Shown here one piece after another: positions 9,272 through 17,876 of a stretch of 60,016 bases of DNA (its first letter is position 1; each line of letters starts with the position of its first letter). The notes under the pieces are model-generated. The model was not told where the DNA came from. It made no database searches and saw nothing but the letters and a program-made list of their open reading frames with translations. This DNA is from Spirochaetota bacterium (GTDB taxonomy: Bacteria > Spirochaetota > UBA4802 > JAGODF01). A program made the position numbers and the translations under genes. The stretch lies in assembly GCA_029974015.1 (NCBI GenBank), contig JARKUF010000001.1, positions 1 through 60,016 on the forward strand, given 5' to 3'.

Positions 9272-10702
9272 ATGAAAAAAGCGATGATACTGTCCCTATC
9301 TGTGGCGGCCGCTCTGGTTTTTTTCGCAACCGCGGGGCCTTCATGCAGGAAATCGAGGGACGCCGAAGTGGCAAAAGGAAAGGGCGCGGGCACGGCATGT
9401 TCCCTTCGTTTCGACGCCGCCTCCCTGGAAAGCGCAAGGGTCCATCCGAGAATTGACGCCATTCCCCGCGGCACGGGCTATAATATCGTCCTCTACTTTT
9501 TTGAGTCGTTTCCGGCGAAGTACCTGGACCTCGAAGTGAACGGTGCCAGGGTCGTGCCAAACTGGGACCGCTTATCGCGAAACGCCTTCGTTGCGAGCAA
9601 GCATTACGCGAACTTCCCCCTCACGGCGAACGCCCAGCTCTCCATCTTCGCGTCGGCCTACGACCCGGTGTTCAAGGCGCCGTTTGAACCCGGGGCCCCG
9701 GAGAAGAACTCCGAATCGCTCAAGCTCATCATCAAAAATTATCCGAACATCCCCCTGAAGACCATGCCGGAAATTTTAAAAGACAGAGGGTACCGCACAT
9801 TATATTTTCATACCTGGACCCTGGGATACGTAGGAACCCGCCGATTTCTACAGAGAAGGAAGTTCGATAAACTCTATGAAATGCGCCAGCTCAGCCGGAT
9901 GTCGGAGTTCAACGGGAAGATGGGATACGGCATCGACGACCGCTCCATGATTGAGCCGAGCATCCGGGAGCTTAAGAAGGACACATCGAAGCCCTTCTTT
10001 GCGGTGTACTGCCCGCTCAGCCCTCATTTCCCTTATCCGCTCCCTGATGATAAGTACGTCATCACGGGCCCCCGGAAGGGGAGCGCCACTTTCGAGGAGG
10101 AGTGTAAAAGAAAGTACATAAACCTTCTTCATTACTCCGACGCGGTCATGGGCACACTCATGGACCGGCTGGAAGAGGAGGGGCTCCTGGAAAACACCCT
10201 GGTGTTCATCGTGGCGGACCACGGCCAGGCTTTTCTGGAGCACAGGGGAAATTTCAGGCACCGCACGGGCATCTATGAGGAGAACGTCCATGTGCCCTTC
10301 ATCATCCACAGCAAGAAATTTTTTCCGGGGCCGGTCATTTTCGACGGAATCACCAGCCACATTGACATACTTCCCACTATCCAGGATTTGCTCGGGCTTC
10401 CGGCCCTGCCGGAGCAGGAAGGGCTCTCCATGTTAGCTCCGCGCCGGGAGCAGATGGCCCTTTTCCAGACCTACGGGCCGGACCATTTGATGGGACTGCG
10501 GGACGGGAAGTGGAAATACATATACAATTACACCAGAGGGCCTGCGGAGCTTTACGATCTTTCGGCTGACCCAGGAGAGCAAAGCAATCTGGCGGATGAA
10601 TTCCCCGAAGTAAAGGAGCGGTATCACGCAGTGATTGAGAAGTCGTACCGCCACCGCGTGGATTTTTACAAAAAAATCATGAAGTCGGACATTGAATTGT
10701 AA
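9272..10702 (+). CDS. Sulfatase/LtaS-type phosphohydrolase-fold lipoprotein
   Basis: This 476-residue protein of the alkaline-phosphatase superfamily carries a signal peptide with a lipobox-like AGPSC, so it probably sits on the envelope. Metal-site motifs resemble LtaS and other phosphoglycerol-transferase-type sulfatases: YNIVLYFFES near the mature N-terminus (metal-binding Glu), a Thr nucleophile candidate in FPLTANAQLS, and VADHGQAFLEH plus EENVHVPFIIH. There is no Cys-x-Pro-x-Arg sulfatase signature, so a phosphotransferase or phosphodiesterase activity on lipid or glycan is more likely than sulfatase activity. It is apparently monocistronic, convergent with copA and about 37 bp from its end. 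Confidence 0.82.
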   Translation: MKKAMILSLSVAAALVFFATAGPSCRKSRDAEVAKGKGAGTACSLRFDAASLESARVHPRIDAIPRGTGYNIVLYFFESFPAKYLDLEVNGARVVPNWDRLSRNAFVASKHYANFPLTANAQLSIFASAYDPVFKAPFEPGAPEKNSESLKLIIKNYPNIPLKTMPEILKDRGYRTLYFHTWTLGYVGTRRFLQRRKFDKLYEMRQLSRMSEFNGKMGYGIDDRSMIEPSIRELKKDTSKPFFAVYCPLSPHFPYPLPDDKYVITGPRKGSATFEEECKRKYINLLHYSDAVMGTLMDRLEEEGLLENTLVFIVADHGQAFLEHRGNFRHRTGIYEENVHVPFIIHSKKFFPGPVIFDGITSHIDILPTIQDLLGLPALPEQEGLSMLAPRREQMALFQTYGPDHLMGLRDGKWKYIYNYTRGPAELYDLSADPGEQSNLADEFPEVKERYHAVIEKSYRHRVDFYKKIMKSDIEL

Positions 10703-10739
10703 AAAAGGAGGGCGATGAGGCCGTTTTCCGCCCGCGGGC

Positions 10740-13133
10740 TTATCGAGGGTCGTACCGTTTCAGCATGAGTGAGAGGGTCACCACGGTGACGGAGCTCATG
10801 GCCATGGCCAGGCCCGCAAGTTCCGGTTTCAGAACGATGCCGAAGGCGGGAAAGAGGGCGCCGGCAGCCACGGGGACGAGTATAGAGTTGTAGGCGAAGG
10901 CCCAGAAGATGTTCTGCCGGATGCGGCGCATCACTTTTCTTCCGAGGCGTATGGCCGCGGGGACATCGGTAAGCTCGTTTCGCATGAGGACGATGGACCC
11001 GGCTTCCATGGCGATGTCGGTGCCCCCGGAAAGGGCAATTCCAATATCGGCCCGGGCCAGGGCCGGGGCGTCGTTTATGCCGTCTCCCACAAAGGCCACG
11101 GTTTTTCCCTGTTTCTGGAGTTCCTCGACCCTGTCCGCCTTGTCTCCCGGCAGGACCTCCGCTATTATCCGGGAGATGCCCAGGGCCGCTCCCACGGCGG
11201 CGGCCGTGCGGGCGTTGTCCCCGGTTATCATCATAACATCGATGCCCATCTTCTTCAGGGATTCCACAGCCCCTCCGGCGCGGTCCCGAATGCTGTCGGT
11301 GATGGCAAAGGCGCCTTCGGCGCGGCCGTTTCTGCCGAAGAGGACGACGGTGCTCCCGGCGTCTTCAAATGCTTCGATTTTTTGCATTATCGTTTCGGAA
11401 ACGGCGTAATTGAGCTCGTCGAAGAACCTTTTGTTGCCGGCGCATATATCGTTCCCGCCGGATTTCCCTCTCACGCCCAGGCCGCCGTGGGCCACAGTAT
11501 CGCTCACTGTCGCGGGAGACACCCCCCGGCCAGAGGCGAAGGTGACAATCGACTCGGCCAGGGGATGGCCCGAATTGCCCTCAAGGCCGGCGGCGTATTC
11601 GAGCATTTCCTTCTCCGATGTCCCTTCGCAGAACACATCCGTAACGCGGGGCTTCCCCGTGGTGAGCGTCCCCGTCTTGTCGAAGACAACCGCATCGACC
11701 TTTTCCGAAAGCTCCAGGGCCTCTCCTTCCTTGATGAGGATTCCGAGAGCGGCCCCCCGGCCTATTCCCACGGTGACCGCCGTAGGAGTGGCGAGCCCCA
11801 GCGCGCAGGGGCAGGCGATAACCAGGATTGATATCAGGATTGATACGGCAAAAAGGCCGCCGCTGGCGGCGATGAAGTACCATATCGCGAATGCGGCCGA
11901 GGCGATTGCGAGAATTATTGGAATGAAGAGGACCACAACGCGGTCCGCCAGGCGCTGGATCGCGGGGCGGGATTCCTGCGCGTGTTCAACGAGGCGTATT
12001 ATTTGCGAGAGGACGGTGTCCGCTCCCACCCGCTCAGCGCGGATGCTGATTGCGCCATTGCCGTTCAGGGAACCCCCCACCACTCGGTCACCGGGGCCAC
12101 GGTGTATGGGCACCGGCTCGCCGGTGAGCATGGATACGTCCACATAGCTTTCACCGGAGACGACAGCGCCGTCGGCGGGGACGGTTTCGCCTGGCTTTAC
12201 AAGGAGGATATCGCCGGGTTTCACGTCGTCCACGTCAATGTCGATGGTGGACTCTTCGGTCACGAGGTGGGCCCGCCGGGGATTCAGGTCCATGAGTTTT
12301 CGGATGGTTTCCGAGGTGCCGCTCCTTGCCCGCCCCTCGAGATATCGCCCGAGGGTGAGAAAGGCCGCCAGAAAAAGCGCTGTTTCGTAAAACATGAAAT
12401 GATGGGGAAGAACGCCGAAAGTGCCGAGCACGCTTGAGGCATAGGCGATGCCTATGCCCATGGCGTACATCACATCCATGTTGAGATTTCTGTTCATCAG
12501 GGCCCGGAATGCGGCCGTGAAAATGGGGTAACTTATAAAAATAAAAACAGGCGTGGAGAGGATAAAAAGAACCAGGTCGATGGGGAAAGGCGCCAGAGAG
12601 GGTACGAACATGAGGGCCATGGCGATGGAGCCCGCCGCGATGCCCGCGGTGAACCGGACCTTTTTTATTCTTAAATCGGCGGATAAGCGCTTTTTTTCCG
12701 CATCCGGGTCGGTTTCGGACTCCAGATACTCATAGCCCGCCTCTTCCACCGCTTTTTTAAACCGGCGGGAGCCCGTGCGGCGGCCATCGAAGAGGACCCG
12801 CGCCTTCCCGGAGGCGTAGTTGACGTCCACGGAATACACTCCTTCGAGGTTTCCCAGGGCGGTTTCCACGGCGCGGGAGCACATGACGCAGGTCATGCCG
12901 CCAATTCGCAGGGTGGCGCTGTCGGAGATGACCGCATATCCTGCGCCGGTGACGGCTTTTTCAATATCGGGGAAGGAAACCGCTGAAGGATCGTATTCGA
13001 CCGAGGCGGTCTCATCGGAGAGGTTAACCGAGGCCGATTCCACGCCGGGTATGTTCGAGAGGGAGTGCTCCACGGCGCGGGAGCACATGACGCAGGTCAT
13101 GCCGGAAATCTTAAGTTTGAGGGCCCGTTTCAT
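10740..13133 (-). CDS. copA: Copper-exporting P1B-type ATPase with two metal-binding domains
   Basis: CopA pumps Cu+ out of the cytoplasm using ATP. The 797-residue product begins with two heavy-metal-associated domains, each with GMTCVMCSRAVE (residues ~8 and ~78), followed by membrane helices, the actuator LTGEPVP, the ion-site ACPCALGLATP, the phosphorylation motif DKTGTLT and the hinge GDGINDAPALARADIG. All catalytic residues are present. The ATG at 13133 is chosen because the frame extends upstream only to a TTG. This start lies inside the last codons of the M28 peptidase gene (23-bp overlap), so the two are probably translationally coupled. No CueR or CsoR regulator or copper chaperone gene is adjacent. 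Confidence 0.96.
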   Translation of the reverse strand: MKRALKLKISGMTCVMCSRAVEHSLSNIPGVESASVNLSDETASVEYDPSAVSFPDIEKAVTGAGYAVISDSATLRIGGMTCVMCSRAVETALGNLEGVYSVDVNYASGKARVLFDGRRTGSRRFKKAVEEAGYEYLESETDPDAEKKRLSADLRIKKVRFTAGIAAGSIAMALMFVPSLAPFPIDLVLFILSTPVFIFISYPIFTAAFRALMNRNLNMDVMYAMGIGIAYASSVLGTFGVLPHHFMFYETALFLAAFLTLGRYLEGRARSGTSETIRKLMDLNPRRAHLVTEESTIDIDVDDVKPGDILLVKPGETVPADGAVVSGESYVDVSMLTGEPVPIHRGPGDRVVGGSLNGNGAISIRAERVGADTVLSQIIRLVEHAQESRPAIQRLADRVVVLFIPIILAIASAAFAIWYFIAASGGLFAVSILISILVIACPCALGLATPTAVTVGIGRGAALGILIKEGEALELSEKVDAVVFDKTGTLTTGKPRVTDVFCEGTSEKEMLEYAAGLEGNSGHPLAESIVTFASGRGVSPATVSDTVAHGGLGVRGKSGGNDICAGNKRFFDELNYAVSETIMQKIEAFEDAGSTVVLFGRNGRAEGAFAITDSIRDRAGGAVESLKKMGIDVMMITGDNARTAAAVGAALGISRIIAEVLPGDKADRVEELQKQGKTVAFVGDGINDAPALARADIGIALSGGTDIAMEAGSIVLMRNELTDVPAAIRLGRKVMRRIRQNIFWAFAYNSILVPVAAGALFPAFGIVLKPELAGLAMAMSSVTVVTLSLMLKRYDPR

Positions 13134-14049
13134 TCGGTAATATTTCCAGGTTCGCAATATCGAGCAAAGTGAGATACGCGTACCATATATTGTAGCTCAG
13201 AAAACGGAAATTAAGGGTGTCGATGGTGTCTTTTTCCGTATGATAGTTCAAATTCCTGAAAAAAGCCGTGTCAGTGAGCATAATGCTCTTAAACCCATGT
13301 CGATTGAAGGAGTAATGGTCCGAAAAACTTATTCCGGGGACCGACGAAGGGCCGATCATGTCATAGATTTTTTTTCTCCCGGAATGCCGGTTCCAGGTGT
13401 TGCGCCACAAATATGCGAACTCTGAGGAGGAAGGCAGGGAAACCACGGCTAAAAAATTGCCCGCCTGGGGGTAGGTGCGGCGCATGTCTTCGAAGGGATA
13501 GTTTTGTTTCATCAGTCTCCCGCCGAAACCGAGCATTTCCAGGCATATCATAAAATCGACGGGTTCTTTTCTTTTTGCACAGCGCTTTGCATACTGCATG
13601 CTTCCCATGCGTTCGCTTGAGAAGAAGGGCGGCTCCTCAAGCGTGAAGGCGACAAAGCGTACGGTCCTCAGGGGCCTGTGGACGGACATGAGCCTGTAAA
13701 TTTCCAGGAGCCCCGCCACGGCGGTTGCGTTGTCGTCCGCGCCCGGGGTGTCCTCAATGGTATCATAGTGGGCGCCGATGATGATGACCCTCTCGGGCGT
13801 ACCGGTTCCCGGTATCTCGGTGATAATATTGCTCACGGGGCGGTTTTCGACAAGATAATCATGTGTTTCCGTCTCCCCGCCGTACAGCGAGAATTTTTCC
13901 CTGATGAAATCCCGTGCTCTCGTGAGGTTTGCGTAATTTGCGAAGGACCGATCACCGATCTCAACGGAAAGAGCGGTGATGATGTCCCTGCTGTTTTTCT
14001 GGATGATTTTTCTGTTGCGAATTTCCCTTATGGAGTCCCTGATTTTCAT
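13111..14049 (-). CDS. M28-family zinc aminopeptidase-like protein
   Basis: The 312-residue protein has the co-catalytic zinc pattern of M28 peptidases: GAHYDT, PGADDNATAV (bridging Asp), TLEEPPFF (catalytic Glu and ligand), a further acidic residue in CLEMLGF and a C-terminal SDHYSF. No signal peptide is obvious, so it may be cytoplasmic. Family members remove N-terminal residues or cyclise Gln, and the substrate is unknown. The ATG at 14049 is chosen over a TTG at 14070; neither has a strong ribosome site. It overlaps copA by 23 bp and is divergent from the gene at 14289. Confidence 0.87.
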   Translation of the reverse strand: MKIRDSIREIRNRKIIQKNSRDIITALSVEIGDRSFANYANLTRARDFIREKFSLYGGETETHDYLVENRPVSNIITEIPGTGTPERVIIIGAHYDTIEDTPGADDNATAVAGLLEIYRLMSVHRPLRTVRFVAFTLEEPPFFSSERMGSMQYAKRCAKRKEPVDFMICLEMLGFGGRLMKQNYPFEDMRRTYPQAGNFLAVVSLPSSSEFAYLWRNTWNRHSGRKKIYDMIGPSSVPGISFSDHYSFNRHGFKSIMLTDTAFFRNLNYHTEKDTIDTLNFRFLSYNIWYAYLTLLDIANLEILPNETGPQT

Positions 14050-14129
14050 GGAAGTTGTGCCGTAGAACAATGGTTTTCAGCCTTTTTGCGGAGCGATGGA
14101 AAAATATTCAATTAAAAAAAGAAATATCG

Positions 14130-14158
14130 TTGACTTAAAATTAATTTGTATATATTAT
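14130..14158 (+). promoter_or_regulatory. Sigma-70-type promoter for the gene at 14289
   Basis: TTGACT (14130-14135) and TATTAT (14153-14158) are separated by 17 bp in a very AT-rich stretch. A start near 14165 would leave a 5' leader of about 120 nt. Confidence 0.6.
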
Positions 14159-14288
14159 TGCCTAAATTTTTTTAACGATTATTTTACCTTGAATTGCCCG
14201 GTATTCAAAAGATGAACACATTCTTTCCCGGGGCCGGGACAAAGATACAGACTGTCATACCACTGTTGTCAAGCGGGTTTGTGTCACT

Positions 14289-15200
14289 ATGAAAAACAGC
14301 ATTGATGCGAGCAGACATCAAGTCAATAGAGGGTTGAATACTCTGGCCCGGCAAATAGTCGATAAAGAGTTTTCCCGCGAAATGATAAGGAAAGAAATCG
14401 AAGAGCAGTTTTACTATGCATCTCTGAAGGAAAGACAGGGGCTGGTAAGCGAAGTAATCAACCGATCGTACAGATATGTATGGTCTCTGCCAAAAACGGG
14501 GGTAACGCCCCGTAAAGCCGGGGTGATGGATTCGGTGATGTCTGAGGAAGAGAGTAGGTCTTTTGAAAACGCCATGGCGGATTGTTTCGCCTTCAGAATA
14601 GCGAGACATGTCATCGGGGCCATGAAAAAATGCGTCCCCAGGCTCAATCCCGACGGCACCATCTCCGAGGAGTTTTATCGCTTCTGCCGCAAGTCCATTG
14701 CCCGGACCGCCCTTTCCCGGGAGATCGATGACCCGGAGCTTCTTGAGATATATCTGAAACAGGCCGCCATCATAATAAGAAAAACGGCCATGTCCAGACA
14801 GAACGACAACTGTCTTGACGCGGCCTCTCCGGAAGCATCGGCCTTTGATCTTTACTCGGAGCTTTTCCTGGCGTTCTGGGAACGGGTGGACTGGGCGGCG
14901 CTTTTTCCCTCTAATCCGGTCGCCTCCCGTGATCTGATGAAGTGCCGAAACATCCTCGTGGACCTCATAGCCCGGGAAAAGGGGGCCTTCCGTGTGGACA
15001 GACTGTCCAATGAATTTTTCCACCTCACAGGGTTTGCGGAAGAAAACGACCTTTTTCTTATGTCCTTCCTCGATTTTTACTTTTTTACTTGGCTTGCCCA
15101 CTTTGGCATCCTGACCTACTGCGGTAAAGGTTCCGCGGTCTCGCTGAAAACCACCCCCTACGGGAAGGCCTTTCTGGCACGACTCCAGACCAGGGACTGA
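14289..15200 (+). CDS. Conserved-looking protein of unknown function
   Basis: The 303-residue product is not recognised. It is mostly alpha-helical in composition, has no signal peptide or membrane segment, and contains several Cys (DCFAFR, KKCV, RFCRK, DNCLD, MKCRN, TYCG) without a metal motif. The last 70 residues (REKGAFRVDRLSNEF and TPYGKAFLARLQ) look like a winged-helix ending of the type found in regulators, but this is weak. It has a clear promoter, a ~120-nt leader and stands alone between M28/copA (divergent) and a dispersed hairpin element. Confidence 0.75.
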   Translation: MKNSIDASRHQVNRGLNTLARQIVDKEFSREMIRKEIEEQFYYASLKERQGLVSEVINRSYRYVWSLPKTGVTPRKAGVMDSVMSEEESRSFENAMADCFAFRIARHVIGAMKKCVPRLNPDGTISEEFYRFCRKSIARTALSREIDDPELLEIYLKQAAIIIRKTAMSRQNDNCLDAASPEASAFDLYSELFLAFWERVDWAALFPSNPVASRDLMKCRNILVDLIAREKGAFRVDRLSNEFFHLTGFAEENDLFLMSFLDFYFFTWLAHFGILTYCGKGSAVSLKTTPYGKAFLARLQTRD

Positions 15201-15581
15201 AATACGAAAACCGGCGGTGAAGACGGGCCTTTTTCAACCTTTCCGCCGGACCCCATCCCGGTGTTTCGGCAAAGCTTCCCACAACCGGAGTGATCGGCCA
15301 TGAAAACGCCCGCCCTGACGGGTCCAAAAAATGTACAGGTAATGGCACGGCCTTATCCGATAGTTTTAATAAAGGCAATTTCTAATAATTAGGGGAAGTC
15401 CTGAAAACTAAGGTTTTTAGTTTCCCATAAAATGTTACTGCTGACATATTCAGCAATTATGCTTTCCCGCCCGCCTTCGGCGGGGGGGAAAACCTGAGTT
15501 GCGGGTATGCCTGTAGTTGCAATTCATGGGAACTTCAAAAATTAATTTTTAGAGGCCCCAAAATACTGAGTAGCGTGGAGT
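15201..15581. other. Intergenic region upstream of the diguanylate cyclase
   Basis: The 381-bp gap contains one long dispersed hairpin element (15371-15560) and, before it, an inverted repeat CCGGCGG/CCGCCGG with a ~30-nt interval just after the preceding stop codon. No gene was seen. Confidence 0.5.
15371..15560 (+). repeat. Dispersed hairpin element, copy 4 (long symmetrical form)
   Basis: At about 190 bp this copy has an arm on both sides of the central hairpin. The left arm (TTTCCCATAAAATGTTACTG) is an inverted version of the right arm (TAGTTGCAATTCATGGGAAC), so the whole element can fold as one long palindrome. It ends AATTTTTAGAGGCCCC. Confidence 0.85.
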
Positions 15582-16640
15582 ATGATGATGGAAGAAGCGG
15601 GAACTGTTGCCGGCGGCCCGGCAGCTATAATGTCGCTTGAAAAGAAGGTCTTTGACCTGAAAAACCTCATCGAAATAGGGATGAGTTTGTCCTCGACCCT
15701 CGAGTTTGAAAATCTCGTGGAGTCCATTCTATACAGCTGTATAGGCCAGATGTTCGTGGAGAGGGTGGCCATTATCCTCCAGGTCGATATCGACCAACAC
15801 AACTACTACATCCACATGAGCAAGGGGTACGATGAGGGATTTGATAAGGACGATGTGGTCCTCAGTGAGAAATCGCCCCTCATCGCATTCTTCGAGAAGA
15901 ACCCGATGCCCCAGCACCTTGGGGACCTGATGAAAAACGAGATGTTTCTGGAAGACCTGGCCCTTTTTAACAGGCTCCAGCCGGAACTTTTCGTGCCCAT
16001 GGTGTCCAAACAGACCATAAACGGGCTCCTGATCCTGGGTTCGAAGCTCACAGAGGGTGATTTTTCCAGCGACGACCACGATTTTCTCAGGAACCTGGCG
16101 CGGTTTGCCGCCATAGCCGTGGAAAACTCCCGCCTCTACCAGATGGCCACGGTGGACAGGATGACGCGGCTTTATGTGCATCATTTCTTCTTAGAGCGTC
16201 TTGAGGAAGAAATGAAGAGGAGTCAGCGGTACAAAACTCCACTCTCTCTTATCATGTGCGACATCGACCATTTTAAAAATTTCAATGACACCTACGGGCA
16301 CCAGCATGGGGACATTATACTCCGCGAGACCGGGGCGCTTCTCAGGAGGGAGATCCGCAAGATGGATATTCCGGCGCGGTACGGCGGCGAGGAGTTTGCC
16401 GTCGTTCTTCCGGAAACGAACCTTGCCAACGCTCTCAGTGTGGCTTCCCGTCTCAGGCGGGCCATGGAAGAATGGGGGTTTCCGGGGCCCGAGGAACCCC
16501 TACATGTGACCATCAGCATAGGAGTCGCCCAGTACGACCCGAAAAGGGATAAGGGGAGCAAGGAGATCATTCGGAGGGCCGACCTGGCCCTGTACAAATC
16601 GAAAAAAAGCGGCCGAAACAGGGTTGCCGCGTACAGGTAA
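15582..16640 (+). CDS. Diguanylate cyclase with N-terminal GAF-like domain
   Basis: The 352-residue protein has a GAF-type sensory domain (~25-175) and a C-terminal GGDEF domain (~185-350). The active-site loop reads YGGEEFAV, a functional GG[D/E]EF variant. An inhibitory site RKMD lies exactly five residues before it, so product inhibition by c-di-GMP is expected. The substrate-binding region (DIDHFKNFNDTYGHQHGD) is complete. No membrane segment is seen, so it is a cytoplasmic enzyme whose GAF ligand is unknown. It is isolated between two dispersed hairpin elements. Likely receptors in the window are the PilZ protein and the small MshEN protein. Confidence 0.93.
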   Translation: MMMEEAGTVAGGPAAIMSLEKKVFDLKNLIEIGMSLSSTLEFENLVESILYSCIGQMFVERVAIILQVDIDQHNYYIHMSKGYDEGFDKDDVVLSEKSPLIAFFEKNPMPQHLGDLMKNEMFLEDLALFNRLQPELFVPMVSKQTINGLLILGSKLTEGDFSSDDHDFLRNLARFAAIAVENSRLYQMATVDRMTRLYVHHFFLERLEEEMKRSQRYKTPLSLIMCDIDHFKNFNDTYGHQHGDIILRETGALLRREIRKMDIPARYGGEEFAVVLPETNLANALSVASRLRRAMEEWGFPGPEEPLHVTISIGVAQYDPKRDKGSKEIIRRADLALYKSKKSGRNRVAAYR

Positions 16641-16655
16641 ATGGAGTATTTTGAC

Positions 16656-16782
16656 ATAGGCAACCTCTAATGCCCGGGTTTTCCCGCCCGCCTTCGGCGG
16701 GCGGGAAAACCCGGGTCCTGAGTATGCCGGTAGTTACAATTCATGGGAACCTCAAAAATTTTATTTTTAGAGGTCCCCCATA
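16656..16782 (+). repeat. Dispersed hairpin element, copy 5 (typical full length)
   Basis: This copy shows the layout best: terminal GGCAACCTCTAA, perfect stem CCCGGGTTTTCCCGCCCGCC with a TTC loop and its complement, arm TCCTGAGTATGCCGGTAGTT, then AT-rich second hairpin GGGAACCTCAAAAATT to TTTTTAGAGGTCCCC. Confidence 0.9.
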
Positions 16783-16831
16783 TTGAATGAGTAGATAGTG
16801 GGTAGATATTGATGAAAACAGGACGCCATAA

Positions 16832-17674
16832 ATGGGCATGACCGCCAGGGTACAGGAACGGTTCGACGCTTGCGTGCGCCTTGAGAAGGAAGGGAAAACC
16901 GCCGAGGCCGAGGAGGCCTATACTGCCCTCATCCGCGACTCGGGAGGCCCCAGAGAAGCCTGGGTGAATTTGGGCTCCCTCTACGCCCGGTCCGAGCGCC
17001 TTGACGACGCAATGTCGTCCTTCGAACGGGCCCTGGAACATGGCGAAGACCATTTGATATACTTTAATATCGCTTCAATTCATTACAAACGCCGGGACTA
17101 TAAACGGGCCATCATCAGCCTCGGGAGATCAAAGGCGCAAAGAAATGATTTCGCCCTGGCTTCCCTGGTCATGGGGCTGAGTTACAGCAGGCTTAAGAAC
17201 AGAAAGGCGGCTGAAAACTGTTTCAGGGACGTGGTCAAGGTGCTCCCGGGAAACCTTATCGCCCTCACGGCCCTGGCGATACTCCAGTATCAGAGCGGAA
17301 GGCTCCAGGGTTCCCTGAAGTACGTGGACAGGATACTCGTCCTGGACACTGAAAATGCGGGGATCAGAAAACTCCGTGCGCGGATTCTTTACCGTCTCAA
17401 CAGGCATTTGGAGTACGCCGGAGAAATCAAGGTACTCAAGGGTTCCGCCGAGGAATACCGGCTCTTCGACGAATTCATCCGGTCGATACCGCCGGACGTT
17501 TTCATTGATAGGTACGGCACCCTGGACGAGAAGATGCAAAAACTCCGGGAAAAGGCCCGGGACAAAGCCGATGCTTCGAGCATGGTGTCCCTGAGCCTGT
17601 GTCATATGCTCAACGGGGATACCGATAAGGCCGTGGATTTTCTCATGGAGGCCCGGCGGCGCGCCTCCAAATGA
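16832..17674 (+). CDS. Tetratricopeptide-repeat protein
   Basis: The 280-residue product is made of TPR-type helix pairs from residue ~5 to ~190 (for example AWVNLGSLYARSERLDDAMS and YFNIASIHYKRRDYKRAIIS), giving four to five repeats and a helical C-terminus of unknown type. No signal peptide or membrane segment is seen, so it is probably a cytoplasmic scaffold. It is bounded on both sides by dispersed hairpin elements. The partner cannot be inferred from context. Confidence 0.85.
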   Translation: MGMTARVQERFDACVRLEKEGKTAEAEEAYTALIRDSGGPREAWVNLGSLYARSERLDDAMSSFERALEHGEDHLIYFNIASIHYKRRDYKRAIISLGRSKAQRNDFALASLVMGLSYSRLKNRKAAENCFRDVVKVLPGNLIALTALAILQYQSGRLQGSLKYVDRILVLDTENAGIRKLRARILYRLNRHLEYAGEIKVLKGSAEEYRLFDEFIRSIPPDVFIDRYGTLDEKMQKLREKARDKADASSMVSLSLCHMLNGDTDKAVDFLMEARRRASK

Positions 17675-17719
17675 GTGAAATGGCTTGCCTTTTTTCTCCG
17701 TGCCATGGTATTTTGAATA

Positions 17720-17839
17720 TGGGGATCTCTAAAAATCAGGATTGTCCGCCTGCCGAAGGCGGGCGGGACAATCAAAGTCCTGAGTATGCCGACAGTTAAA
17801 ATTTAGGGGGGCCTTAAAAGTAAATTTTTAGAGGTTCCC
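17720..17839 (+). repeat. Dispersed hairpin element, copy 6
   Basis: Stem GATTGTCCGCCTGCC/GGCGGGCGGACAATC-like core, arm AAAGTCCTGAGTATGCCGAC and ending TTTTTAGAGGTTCCC. It lies upstream of the gene at 17877. Confidence 0.88.
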
Positions 17840-17876
17840 GACGAATACTATACACTACACTTTGAAGAAAAAACCG

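Noticed and set aside
14205..15101. Minus-strand frame of 298 codons opposite the unknown protein at 14289
   Set aside because: The plus-strand frame has a good promoter and start, while this one has a Gly/Arg/His-rich shadow composition.
16656..17839. The regularly recurring GC hairpins were considered as a CRISPR array
   Set aside because: Spacing is irregular (about 0.7-10 kb), whole genes lie between copies, and repeats are imperfect hairpins with arms. There are no short unique spacers or cas genes.
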